In this document: piece after piece, positions 56,400-64,000 of the stretch | Layout of the letters: each line of letters opens with the position of its first letter | How positions within the stretch are numbered: position 1 is the stretch's first letter | Assembly: GCF_021183625.1 (NCBI RefSeq) | Contig: NZ_CP089214.1 | Location: forward strand, 434,001-498,000 | Direction: 5' to 3' | Source: Nocardia asteroides | GTDB lineage: Bacteria; Actinomycetota; Actinomycetes; Mycobacteriales; Mycobacteriaceae | DNA: 64,000 nucleotides | Program-made: the position numbers and the translations under genes | The notes under the pieces: model-generated | Databases searched by the model: none | Told to the model about the DNA's origin: nothing | Seen by the model: only the letters and a program-made list of their open reading frames with translations

Positions 56400-58058
56400 A
56401 TGTCCACCACAGCCGAGGCGGTGAAAGACCGAGATCCGGCCGCCATGAGTCACCGCGAGATCCTGGAAGCGATGACCGGTCTGCTGGCCGCGCTGTTCAC
56501 AGCGCTGCTGAGCACCACCATCGTCGCGACCGCGTTGCCGACCATCATCGGCGATCTGAAGGGTTCGCAGACGGCCTACGCCTGGGTCATCACCACGGCG
56601 CTGCTCGCCAACGCGGCGACCACCCCGATCTGGGGCAAGCTCGCCGACCTGTTCAACAAGAAACTGCTCGTGCAGTCCGCCATCGTGATCTTCGTGATCG
56701 GCTCGGTGATCGCCGGCTTCGCGCACACCGTGCCGCTGCTGCTGGTCGCCCGGGTCATCCAGGGCGTCGGCATGGGCGGGCTGACGGCGCTGGTCGTCGC
56801 CATCATCGGCTCGATCGTCTCACCCCGTGAGCGCGGCAGGTACTCCGGCTACATGGGCGCCGTCATGGCGGTCTCGATGTCCGGCGGCCCGATCCTGGGC
56901 GGCGTGATCGTGGACAGCCCGCTGGGCTGGCGCTGGTGCTTCTTCGTCTGCGTGCCGCTGGCCGTGATCGCTCTCTTCCTGTTGCAGCGCACGCTGCGGC
57001 TGCCCACCGAGCGCAAGACCGGCGGCTCCATCGACTGGCTCGGCGCGACGCTGCTCACCGCGGGCGTCTCGGTGCTGCTGATCTGGGTGTCCTTCGCGGG
57101 CAAGGCCGGCTACTACGACTGGTTCTCCCGGGAGTCGGCGCTCTACGTCGGCGCGGGCGTGCTGCTGCTGGCGGCCACCGTGTGGGTCGAGCGGCGGGCG
57201 AAGTCGCCGATCATTCCGCTGCCGATCGTGCTGGAGAAGACCACCGGCCTGGCGATCATCGCCTCCATCGCGGTCGGCGTCGGCATGTTCGGCGCGACCA
57301 CCTTCCTCGGCCAGTACTTCCAAACCGCGCGGGGCTACTCCCCCACCGCGGCAGGCGTCCTGACCATCCCGCTGGTGGCGGGCATGCTGATCGCCTCGGT
57401 GACCTCGGGTCAGCTGATCACCCGGTTCGGCAAGTGGAAGCGCTTCGTGGTCTTCGGCGGCGTGCTGCTGGTGATCGGCTTCGGGCTGCTCGCCACGATC
57501 GACCACGCCACCAACCTGTGGCTGGTCGGCGGCTACATCACCGTGGTCGGGCTCGGCGTCGGCATGATGATGCAGAACCTGGTGCTGGCCGTGCAGAACA
57601 CGGTGAGCGTGCAGAACATCGGCGCCGCCTCCAGCAGCGTCGCGTTCTTCCGCACCTTCGGCGGCGCGATCGGGGTCTCGGTGCTCGGCTCGATCCTGGC
57701 CTCCCGGGTGGGTGAACTCTCCGCGGCGGGCTTCGCCGAGCTCGGCATCCCGGCCGGCAGCTCCGGCGGCGGCACCCTCGACCTGAAGTCGCTGCCCGCC
57801 CCGGTCCTGGAGATCGTCCGCGGCGCCTACGGCGACGCCACCGGGCGCATCTTCCTGGTCGCCGCCGCGGCCTGCGTCATCGCGCTGATCGCTGCCGCGC
57901 TGCTGCCGAACAAGCCGCTGCGCACCACGATCGACATCGACCCGGCGCTCGACCCCATGCAGCCGGGGACGACGCCGCGGACCGGCAACACCGTCGACGA
58001 CACCACCGACGACACCACCGTCGACGACACCAACAAGGAGCGCGTGCTGCAGCACTGA
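56400..58058 (+). CDS. DHA2-type MFS drug exporter
   Basis: This 552-residue protein has about 14 membrane segments and motif A-like PIWGKLADLFNKKLLVQS, with STTIVATALPTIIGDL near the start, typical of EmrB/QacA-type proton antiporters. The hydrophilic tail is acidic, with TVDDTTDDTTVDDTN repeats. It is co-transcribed with the MarR gene and followed by a terminator at 58072. The exported compound is unknown. Confidence 0.92.
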   Translation: MSTTAEAVKDRDPAAMSHREILEAMTGLLAALFTALLSTTIVATALPTIIGDLKGSQTAYAWVITTALLANAATTPIWGKLADLFNKKLLVQSAIVIFVIGSVIAGFAHTVPLLLVARVIQGVGMGGLTALVVAIIGSIVSPRERGRYSGYMGAVMAVSMSGGPILGGVIVDSPLGWRWCFFVCVPLAVIALFLLQRTLRLPTERKTGGSIDWLGATLLTAGVSVLLIWVSFAGKAGYYDWFSRESALYVGAGVLLLAATVWVERRAKSPIIPLPIVLEKTTGLAIIASIAVGVGMFGATTFLGQYFQTARGYSPTAAGVLTIPLVAGMLIASVTSGQLITRFGKWKRFVVFGGVLLVIGFGLLATIDHATNLWLVGGYITVVGLGVGMMMQNLVLAVQNTVSVQNIGAASSSVAFFRTFGGAIGVSVLGSILASRVGELSAAGFAELGIPAGSSGGGTLDLKSLPAPVLEIVRGAYGDATGRIFLVAAAACVIALIAAALLPNKPLRTTIDIDPALDPMQPGTTPRTGNTVDDTTDDTTVDDTNKERVLQH

Positions 58059-58071
58059 CTCCCCCGAGCAG

Positions 58072-58100
58072 CGGGCCCCGGAGCGATCCGGGGCCCGTTT
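58072..58100 (+). terminator. Intrinsic terminator after MFS gene
   Basis: A perfect 11-bp stem, CGGGCCCCGGA and its complement, with loop GCGA, is followed by TTTC. It lies 14 bases after the MFS stop and before the convergent membrane protein gene. Confidence 0.8.
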
Positions 58101-58101
58101 C

Positions 58102-58713
58102 TCATCTCCGCGACCGGCGCGGCAGCTCGGCCGCGGTGAGCCCGACCAGCATGGCGGCCTCGCCGATATTGCCGAGCGGCGGCACCGCCACCGCCGCGCC
58201 GGAGGCGAGCACCAGCAGCACCGTCCCCACCAGCGGCTGCCACCGCGACTCGCGGCGCAGCAGCCAGACGCTCGCGGCCAGCAGGACCACGGTCACGACC
58301 AGCGGGACGATCGGCGGCGCGGGCTCGGCCGAGGCGTAGCGCAGGGTGTCGGCGTACTCCTTCGGGATCAGCTCCAGGTGCGGCAGCTCGAACACGCCCC
58401 ACGCGATCAGGATCACGGTGAGCGCGACCGCCGACACGCGCAGCCGCTGCCCCGCGGCCACCCGGTCGGCCGCCCACAGCACCAGCACCGGGGTGAGCAG
58501 CGCGTGGCCGATGAAGCGGCCGAGGCTGATCGTCTCCAGCAGCGCGCCCGCACCGATCACCGCTCCCAGCCCGATGATCGCCGAATCGTAGGCGACGCCG
58601 AGCCCGACGACCCCGAGCAGCCAGACGCGGGCGGGCCGGGTGGTGCGGGTCCAGAGCAGGACCACGCAGGCGAGCTGGACGAGTGCGGTGAGGAGCAGGA
58701 GCGCGGAGATCAC
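58102..58713 (-). CDS. Multi-pass membrane protein of unknown function
   Basis: From GTG 58713, after AGGGTG, this encodes 203 residues with about six membrane helices. The frame is open to 58887 but the N-terminus there is charged and unlikely. No family is recognised; PxxExIPKEYADTLRYASAEP lies in a loop between helices. It converges on the MFS gene and diverges from the SGNH hydrolase gene. Confidence 0.7.
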   Translation of the reverse strand: MISALLLLTALVQLACVVLLWTRTTRPARVWLLGVVGLGVAYDSAIIGLGAVIGAGALLETISLGRFIGHALLTPVLVLWAADRVAAGQRLRVSAVALTVILIAWGVFELPHLELIPKEYADTLRYASAEPAPPIVPLVVTVVLLAASVWLLRRESRWQPLVGTVLLVLASGAAVAVPPLGNIGEAAMLVGLTAAELPRRSRR

Positions 58714-58812
58714 GCCACACCCTAGCGAAACGGACAATCTCACCCGTTGCGGAGGATCTGCTGGCACGCTGTCATCTGCCAGTCTCACCCGGACCGAGAC
58801 CCGGAGGTACCC

Positions 58813-59706
58813 ATGTGGCGGAGCACTCTCGCTGCCTTTGCCGGAACTTTGCTGACCTGCGCCACGGCGCCGCTCGTCACCGCACAACCGCCGGGATATC
58901 AGGAGTACGTCTCACTCGGTGACTCCTGGTCGGCGGGCGCGACCCTGAACCCCGCGCTGCTCAACGCCGAGTTCGTGCCGCTCGGCTGCCTGCAGCGCAC
59001 GCAGAACTTCGCCAGGCAGGTGGCCGAGGCGCTGAACGTCCCCACTTTCCGGGACGCGGCCTGCGCCGGCGCCACCACCGAGGACATGACGGTCGACCAG
59101 CCACTCGGCAAGGACCAGTACCCGTCGTACAACGAACCGCAGTTCGACCGGCTCACCCCGGACACCGACCTGGTGACGATCCTGATCGGCGGCAACGACG
59201 TCGGGCTCGCGGCGACGGTGCGCACCTGCATCACCCCGAACCCGGACGTCTCGCCGTGCGTGTCCCGGTTCGTGGTGAACGGCGTCGACCAGATGACGCA
59301 GCGGATCGAGGCCGCCGAGCCGAAGATCGCCGCCACCATCAGGGGCATCGCCGAACGCTCGCCGAAAGCCAGGATCGTCATGCTGAACTACCTGGACGGC
59401 GTCGCCGTCGGCGACCCGTGCTACCCGATCATCCCGATCTCGCCGACCGACGTGAACTGGCTCGCCGAGAAGCTCGCCCAGCTGAACACCATGCTCGCCG
59501 CCGTCGCCAGGCAGACCGGGGTGGAGTTCGCGAACACCTACGCGGGCAGCGTCGGGCACGACGCCTGCCGCGCGCCCGGCGTCCGCTGGGTCGAGGGGCT
59601 GATCCCGGTCACCGCCGACCCGCCCGGCCCCGCGCTCCCCTTCCACCCCAACCAGCTCGGCGTCGATCACCAGGCGAGCACGGTGCTCGCGACCCTCGGC
59701 GGCTGA
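58813..59706 (+). CDS. Secreted SGNH/GDSL-family hydrolase
   Basis: This 297-residue protein has a signal peptide (WRSTLAAFAGTLLTCATAPLVTAQ) and an SGNH fold: GDSWSAGA with nucleophile Ser38, IGGNDVG with the block III Asn, and FHPNQLG with the catalytic His. Cysteines in pairs suggest disulfide bonds outside the cell. Related actinobacterial enzymes are lipases or esterases (SEST/Rv0518-like). ATG 58813 follows GGAGG. It is followed by a HAD gene after a hairpin. Confidence 0.9.
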   Translation: MWRSTLAAFAGTLLTCATAPLVTAQPPGYQEYVSLGDSWSAGATLNPALLNAEFVPLGCLQRTQNFARQVAEALNVPTFRDAACAGATTEDMTVDQPLGKDQYPSYNEPQFDRLTPDTDLVTILIGGNDVGLAATVRTCITPNPDVSPCVSRFVVNGVDQMTQRIEAAEPKIAATIRGIAERSPKARIVMLNYLDGVAVGDPCYPIIPISPTDVNWLAEKLAQLNTMLAAVARQTGVEFANTYAGSVGHDACRAPGVRWVEGLIPVTADPPGPALPFHPNQLGVDHQASTVLATLGG

Positions 59707-59719
59707 TTCCCGCGCGGCA

Positions 59720-59746
59720 GGTCGGGTAGCCGGGCAGCACCCGACC
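59720..59746. other. Hairpin between SGNH and HAD genes
   Basis: GGTCGGGT (59720-59727) and ACCCGACC (59739-59746) are perfect arms around 11 bases. There is no T tract, so it may attenuate or stabilise mRNA. Confidence 0.45.
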
Positions 59747-59758
59747 CGAGGAGAGCCC

Positions 59759-60418
59759 GTGCCCGACCCCGCCGCCGTGCTGTTCGACATCGACGGAACC
59801 CTCGTCGACTCCAACTACCAGCACACCCGCGCCTGGCACCGCGCCTTCCGCGAGGCGGGGGCGGTGGTGCCGAACTGGTGCATCCACCGCGCGATCGGCA
59901 TGGACGGCGACACCCTGATCGAGACGCTCGCCCCCGATGCCGACGCCGACCGCGCCGACGAACTGCACTCCCGGTACTACCTGGAGTCCGCCGGGGAGCT
60001 CACCCTGCTCCCCGGCGCCCGCGAAATCCTGCACGCGCTGCACGACCGCGGCCTGCGCATCGTCCTCGCCACCTCCGCCCCGCCCGACGAACTCGCCCGC
60101 CTGCGCGAACTGCTCGACAGCGACTCGATCCTGCACGCCGTCACCGACGCCGACGACGTGGGAACGGCCAAGCCGGACCCGGCCATCGTCCGCGTCGCCC
60201 TCGACCGCGCGGGCGTCCCCGCCGACCGGGCGGTCTTCGTCGGGGACACGGTGTGGGACGCGAAAGCCGCGACCGAGGTCGGGGTGCGCGCCGTCGGCGT
60301 ACTGAGCGGAGGTATCTCCCGCGACGAGCTGACCTCGTCGGGTGCGGAGTTCGTCTGCGACGACGTCGCGGAGCTGCTGCGCGAGGTCGACCGGAGCCCC
60401 ATCGGCACACTGCTCTGA
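59759..60418 (+). CDS. HAD family hydrolase (phosphatase)
   Basis: This 219-residue protein has HAD motif I FDIDGTLVDSN (nucleophile Asp9 or so), motif II ATSAPP, motif III KPDP, and motif IV FVGDTVWDAKAA, so it is a complete class I HAD phosphatase of the phosphoglycolate-phosphatase type. GTG 59759 follows GAGGAGAG. Small sugar phosphates or similar are likely substrates. Confidence 0.9.
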   Translation: MPDPAAVLFDIDGTLVDSNYQHTRAWHRAFREAGAVVPNWCIHRAIGMDGDTLIETLAPDADADRADELHSRYYLESAGELTLLPGAREILHALHDRGLRIVLATSAPPDELARLRELLDSDSILHAVTDADDVGTAKPDPAIVRVALDRAGVPADRAVFVGDTVWDAKAATEVGVRAVGVLSGGISRDELTSSGAEFVCDDVAELLREVDRSPIGTLL

Positions 60419-60493
60419 CCCGTCCGGGGATCGGTCGGCGGGCGCGGGGAAAAGCGAATGCGCCCGCATCGGGTCACCCGTCATGCTCGGAGC

Positions 60494-61300
60494 GTGAGCA
60501 CCGACTTCACCGTCCCCCTCGAATCCCCGTTCCCCGCGGCGATTCTCACGCCGCCACTGGCCGATCTCCGGTGGCGGGGCGATGCGCCGTGCGATCCGGT
60601 GACCGAGCCCGGCCACTGGTTCCCGCACCGGGACGGGGTCTCCACGCGCTCGCTGACGGTCGACTGGTCCGACGGCACCCTCGACGTGACGGTGCCGCTG
60701 GCCGCCGCCCCGGAGGATGTGGAGCTGGCGCTGCGCATCGTGCGCGCCGCGGCCGAGCACGCCGGGACCGACGTCGACACCGAGTACGGCCCGATGGCAC
60801 CGGACCGCCTGAGCGAGGTCTTCGACGAGGCGTGGGCGCTCGACGGCCTCGGCCGCGCGGTGACTCTGCTCGCCCGCATGTCCCGGCGCGACGACGGCGT
60901 GCTGTCCCTCCCCGGGCCGACCCGCGACGTCCAGCTCGGCCCGCACACCCTGCCCGGCCTCGAGCACGACGACGACCGCGCGCACCGCCTCCTCGAGACG
61001 ATGCGCCGAGTCCTGTGGCCGGATCCCCGCTACGAGATCGCCACCGTCTTCCGGGCGACGAAGGACGGCGAGCGGAACACGTTCGTCGCGCTCCTGCCGG
61101 ACCGCGCCTGCCTGCTGCCGCCGTCGACCCGGTTGATGCTGCACGACGACGACCTGCTCGTGCTGCCGCGCGGCGCACTGCACCGGCTGCCGATCGATGC
61201 CGTCCGCCTGGACGACGGCAACGATCTCCTCGAACCCGTTCCCGCGCACCGGTGGCCGGTCGTGGTCGCGGCCGCGCGCGCATCGGCGCTGCCGGAGTGA
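60494..61300 (+). CDS. Hypothetical protein
   Basis: This 268-residue protein with GTG start has no signal peptide or membrane helix and an acidic, proline- and aspartate-rich composition with VPLESPFPAAILTPPL near the start and DDRAHRLLETMRRVLWPDPRYEIATVF in the middle. I do not recognise a family. It is 57 bases upstream of another unrecognised soluble protein on the same strand; they may be an operon. Confidence 0.7.
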   Translation: MSTDFTVPLESPFPAAILTPPLADLRWRGDAPCDPVTEPGHWFPHRDGVSTRSLTVDWSDGTLDVTVPLAAAPEDVELALRIVRAAAEHAGTDVDTEYGPMAPDRLSEVFDEAWALDGLGRAVTLLARMSRRDDGVLSLPGPTRDVQLGPHTLPGLEHDDDRAHRLLETMRRVLWPDPRYEIATVFRATKDGERNTFVALLPDRACLLPPSTRLMLHDDDLLVLPRGALHRLPIDAVRLDDGNDLLEPVPAHRWPVVVAAARASALPE

Positions 61301-61357
61301 CGCGGGGCGCGCACCCTCGATCCGGCCCGGACGGAGGGTGCCGTAGGTTCAAACCCC

Positions 61358-62905
61358 GTGCGCGCGTTCATGGTCGACGGTCATCCACTGCTCGGGAAAA
61401 TACCGGGGCCGCTCGTGCCCGCCCGCTTCGGGGAGACGCTGTGGGTGGCAGGCGGCGGGCGCGGGGACAGCGCCGTGCTGCGGCTCGACGGCGCGGGGTG
61501 GCGGTCGCGGCGGCTCGACGCGAACGGCCTGCGCGCGATCCTGCCACTGAGCGACACCACGGCGGTCGTCGCCGGTGAGCACGGCTTTCTCGCGATCATC
61601 GACGCGGACGACGAGCGGATCGTCCCGACCGATACCGGAGGGTGCCTGTACGCGCTGGCGGCGGTCGGCGGGGCGATCCGGGTGACCGGTGACGCCGGGT
61701 TCGTGGCAGTGCTCGACCCGGAGACCGGGGAACTGCGCGTCGAACCGCCGTTCACCGGTGACAGCGTCGTGGCCGTGGCCGCGGCCCCCGGCGGCGCGAC
61801 GGTTTTCGTGGCGGGAGACGCAGTGATCGTCCGCTCCCCCGACGGCTCCGTGCGCGAGTCGTTCCGCGGGAACGCCCCGCTGTGCGGCGTCGCCTTCGCC
61901 CCCGACGGCCGCGCCGTGGTCGTCGGCGACAAGGGGCAGGTGTTCCGGTCGGCGCCCGGTGGCTCCTTCCTGCCGTGCCGGGAAGCGCCATCGCTCGACC
62001 TGGAGCACGTGCACTACGACGCGCCCCGTGACCGCTTCCTCGTCGTCGGCGCGGACGGCTTCGTCGGCCTGCTCGACGACACCGGTTTCCGGGCCGCGCC
62101 GCCCGCGACCCCGCCGTACCGCCTCAGCGGTGTCGTCGAATGGGGCGACGGCCACCTGTTCACCGGCTGGACCCAGCAGGGCCCGCCCTTCGAGTTCCGC
62201 GGTGCGCTCTACCACGACGGCAGCACCGTGCCCGACACCGTCTACCACCCGCCCCGCCAGGACTTCGGCCCGCCGCGCAGCCGCACCGTCGCCGTGCCGT
62301 CGGACGCGGCGCTCGGTGCCGGCGACTACACCGTGCTCCCGCTCGCGGAGGCCACCCGGCTCCTCCCCGGGGTGTCCTGGCCCGACTGCGCACTCGACGA
62401 GGTCCGGTTCTACGACGGCGACGTCCACGTCGCGGATGCGACCGCGCTGCTCGGCAGCGACACCGACTACGCGGTCGCGATTCGCGGCGACCTCACCGTC
62501 GACGGCACGCTCGACGCCACCGCGGGCGGCGAGGGCTACGGCAGCCTGCTCGTCGTCGGCGGTGACGTGTGGGCGCGCGCGGCGATGTTCCGCTACGGCA
62601 TCGCCGCCGCCATCGGCGGAACCCTCCAGGTCGCCACCGTGGTGCTGTGCGACCACGGCGACGACGGCGGCACCCTGCGAGCCGGGGAGATCGACGCGCA
62701 GGTGCTCTCCTACTCGCTCTACTTCCCGCGCCCCGACGCCGAGTTCGACGCGTTCCTCATCGGTGACGTCTACGGAGAGGCGAGTTTCCCCCCGGAGCGG
62801 GCCGACGAGGTCTTCGTCCCCGAGGTCCTCGAGGACGGATTCCTCGACGAGCGCACCGCGGCGAAGTGGTTGCGCGAGGGGCGCCCAATCCTGCGCGAGG
62901 ATTGA
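61358..62905 (+). CDS. Hypothetical protein, beta-propeller plus beta-solenoid-like
   Basis: This 515-residue protein has an N-terminal part (about 1-300) with repeated strands like VVAGEHGFLAIID, VTGDAGFVAVLDPETGEL and VVVGDKGQVFRSA, which suggests a WD40/YVTN-type beta-propeller. The last 150 residues (VAIRGDLTVDGTLDATAGG, SLLVVGGDVWARAAMF) look like a right-handed beta solenoid of the polymer-forming kind. No enzyme motif is visible. It lies upstream of the WXG100 gene. In polymorphic-toxin loci such domains occur in immunity or scaffold proteins, but that is only inference. Confidence 0.72.
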   Translation: MRAFMVDGHPLLGKIPGPLVPARFGETLWVAGGGRGDSAVLRLDGAGWRSRRLDANGLRAILPLSDTTAVVAGEHGFLAIIDADDERIVPTDTGGCLYALAAVGGAIRVTGDAGFVAVLDPETGELRVEPPFTGDSVVAVAAAPGGATVFVAGDAVIVRSPDGSVRESFRGNAPLCGVAFAPDGRAVVVGDKGQVFRSAPGGSFLPCREAPSLDLEHVHYDAPRDRFLVVGADGFVGLLDDTGFRAAPPATPPYRLSGVVEWGDGHLFTGWTQQGPPFEFRGALYHDGSTVPDTVYHPPRQDFGPPRSRTVAVPSDAALGAGDYTVLPLAEATRLLPGVSWPDCALDEVRFYDGDVHVADATALLGSDTDYAVAIRGDLTVDGTLDATAGGEGYGSLLVVGGDVWARAAMFRYGIAAAIGGTLQVATVVLCDHGDDGGTLRAGEIDAQVLSYSLYFPRPDAEFDAFLIGDVYGEASFPPERADEVFVPEVLEDGFLDERTAAKWLREGRPILRED

Positions 62906-62993
62906 GCGCTCTCCGAACCGGGGCGAACCGCGCTGACCATTCGCGTCGAGTACCCGCGTCGCTAGGATCGCAGACAGAAGGTCAGGGGGCAGC

Positions 62994-63293
62994 GTGGTGA
63001 GCAATCGATTCACGGTCGATGTGGAACAGCTGGAACAAGCGGCAATTCGGTTGCATGCTCTGGCCGCCTTCCTCGACAGCCAGCTCGATGAGCTGGACAA
63101 CCGGGTCACCGAACTCGGTGCCGGTTGGTCCGGCCTCGCCGCGACGGCCTTCGCGGCGTCTCACACGGCATGGTCGCCCGGCGCCCGCGAATTGGCCACG
63201 TCGCTGCGCGCGCAGTCAGCACTGATCGAGCAAGCGGGACAGCGCTACCTCGCCGCTCACCAGGCCAACAATCGGATGATCCAGAAGGGCTGA
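62994..63293 (+). CDS. WXG100 family type VII secretion protein
   Basis: This 99-residue protein (GTG start; GTG 62997 also possible) has the WXG100 helical hairpin with WSGLAA as the W-x-G turn and TVDVEQLEQAAIRLHAL in helix one. Such proteins are secreted by ESX/type VII systems, often paired with a partner encoded next to it. One base separates its stop from the next gene's GTG, so the two are co-translated and probably form a secreted complex. Confidence 0.88.
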   Translation: MVSNRFTVDVEQLEQAAIRLHALAAFLDSQLDELDNRVTELGAGWSGLAATAFAASHTAWSPGARELATSLRAQSALIEQAGQRYLAAHQANNRMIQKG

Positions 63294-63294
63294 G

Positions 63295-64000
63295 GTGGCT
63301 GGCTGGGAGCTCGATCCATCCGACTACGAGCGCGCCGCGCAACAATGCCATCGCCTGGCCGACGAAGTCCTGGACGCTGTCGGAAGATTACACAGTCACC
63401 TACTCGGCGACTGCGACGGCTTCATGGGAGATCATTCCCTCACCCGTGACTGGACAGCCGGCTACGACAACGTAGCCGGTGCGGTATTCGCCACCGCCAC
63501 GCTGCTCTCGGACGCGCTTCATCGGTACGGCGATGTCCTCGCGGCCATAGCCTACAACTGGTCGGTGGCGGACGAGACGTTTCCCGACCTGACCGCCCCG
63601 ATACCTACCGCTTCAAGTGGAAATCCCTACTCGGCGCCGCACTCTTCCCGGGGGGCGAATGGGGACGGCATCGCGATCACCGCGATGGGATCGATCACGC
63701 GGGTGCCCATTCCGAACGGTGACACCACCAAGCTTTCAACAGCGGGTGACAACGGCTGGCTGACCTACACGATGGCGCCGGAAGTTCGTGATGCCGGTGC
63801 TCGAATCAAGGAGATCGGATACAACTTCGACGGCATCGGAGCAGGTGACAGCGACGCCATTCGGGAATGGCTCGACGTGTTGCGCCGGGCTGCCGAAGCC
63901 CTTGCCTCAGCGGCGGACGCGGTCGCGGGTGCGGTGCGTGCGATGCACACCGCTCTTCGCCGGATGCGAACGAATATAGAGGTGCGCCTGACTGCGTCGA
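63295..64000 (+). CDS. Type VII secretion-associated protein, C-terminus outside window
   Basis: An open frame from GTG 63295 runs off the right edge (235 codons). The first 105 residues look like a second WXG100/EspC-type helical domain: WELDPSDYERAAQQCHRLADEVLDAVGRL, then LTRDWTAGYDNVAGAVFATATLLSDALHRYGDVLAAIAYNW. After a Ser/Pro linker a further helical region begins (IREWLDVLRRAAEALASAADAVAGAVRAMHTALRRM). A long secreted effector or toxin with its domain further downstream is likely, but its end is not seen. Confidence 0.75.
   Translation, partial: MAGWELDPSDYERAAQQCHRLADEVLDAVGRLHSHLLGDCDGFMGDHSLTRDWTAGYDNVAGAVFATATLLSDALHRYGDVLAAIAYNWSVADETFPDLTAPIPTASSGNPYSAPHSSRGANGDGIAITAMGSITRVPIPNGDTTKLSTAGDNGWLTYTMAPEVRDAGARIKEIGYNFDGIGAGDSDAIREWLDVLRRAAEALASAADAVAGAVRAMHTALRRMRTNIEVRLTAS

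Noticed and set aside
61337..61360. GGTTCAAACCCC looks like a tRNA T-loop
   Set aside because: Flanking bases cannot form the five-pair T stem and there is no acceptor, D or anticodon arm upstream. It is the spacer before the GTG at 61358.
1..64000. CRISPR array, IS element or prophage
   Set aside because: No regularly spaced repeat array, transposase, integrase, terminal inverted repeat or phage structural gene was found; the only tandem repeat is the 27-bp one at 13268.

Overview
The window is very GC-rich double-stranded chromosomal DNA with dense, short-gapped genes and frequent GTG/TTG starts. Gene content points to a mycolic-acid actinomycete, most likely Nocardia or a close relative (inference). 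It includes an NDMA-type zinc alcohol dehydrogenase, an LppX/LprG-type lipoprotein, a fused two-half ABC exporter of the Rv0194 kind, WXG100 proteins and about fifteen transcription regulators. No rRNA, tRNA, CRISPR array, transposase or integrase was seen. This looks like an accessory, metabolically rich region of a soil actinomycete, not an inserted mobile element.

Layout. 1-13 kb: small enzyme-plus-regulator units (LysR/SDR, nitronate monooxygenase, HxlR/carboxymuconolactone decarboxylase, DUF1330/LysR, GH3 beta-glucosidase/TetR, methyltransferase, TetR/SDR/aminoglycoside-phosphotransferase-like kinase). 13-20 kb: an operon of ROK regulator, FMN monooxygenase and a 1291-residue ABC exporter. 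20-23 kb: a TetR/MFS efflux pair with tandem operators, an alcohol dehydrogenase and an SRPBCC protein. 23.9-25.9 kb: a terpene cyclase plus prenyl diphosphate synthase, the latter able to supply the former. 26-29 kb: a decayed FMN monooxygenase, a TetR with an F420-NADP-reductase-like protein, and an orphan alpha-oxoamine synthase. 29.5-32 kb: DUF5996, an alpha/beta hydrolase and a DUF4097 protein, ending in a strong terminator.

32-38 kb is the most novel-looking block. It is a tight minus-strand operon of a cytochrome b5-desaturase fusion, a chalcone-synthase-type type III polyketide synthase and a SyrD/PvdE-type ABC exporter with a histidine-rich insert. It diverges from an LppX/LprG-type lipid-carrier lipoprotein. 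Together these could make, unsaturate and export a lipidic polyketide.

38-49.7 kb: two divergent TetR genes around a perfect 19-bp palindrome, an old-yellow-enzyme homologue, a PrsW protease, further small enzymes, and a TetR/glycosyltransferase pair. 49.7-54 kb: a probable sulfur-acquisition operon. A TetR gene with a perfect 20-bp palindrome is followed by a short cysteine-containing leader peptide, then DUF4242, an acyl-CoA-dehydrogenase-like flavoprotein and a complete SsuABC-type ABC transporter, all translationally coupled. 54-58 kb: TetR/DUF1772 and MarR/MFS pairs with clear repeated operators. 58-64 kb: a membrane protein, a secreted SGNH hydrolase, a HAD phosphatase, two unrecognised proteins and, at the right edge, a WXG100 protein with a second, truncated type VII secretion-like protein.
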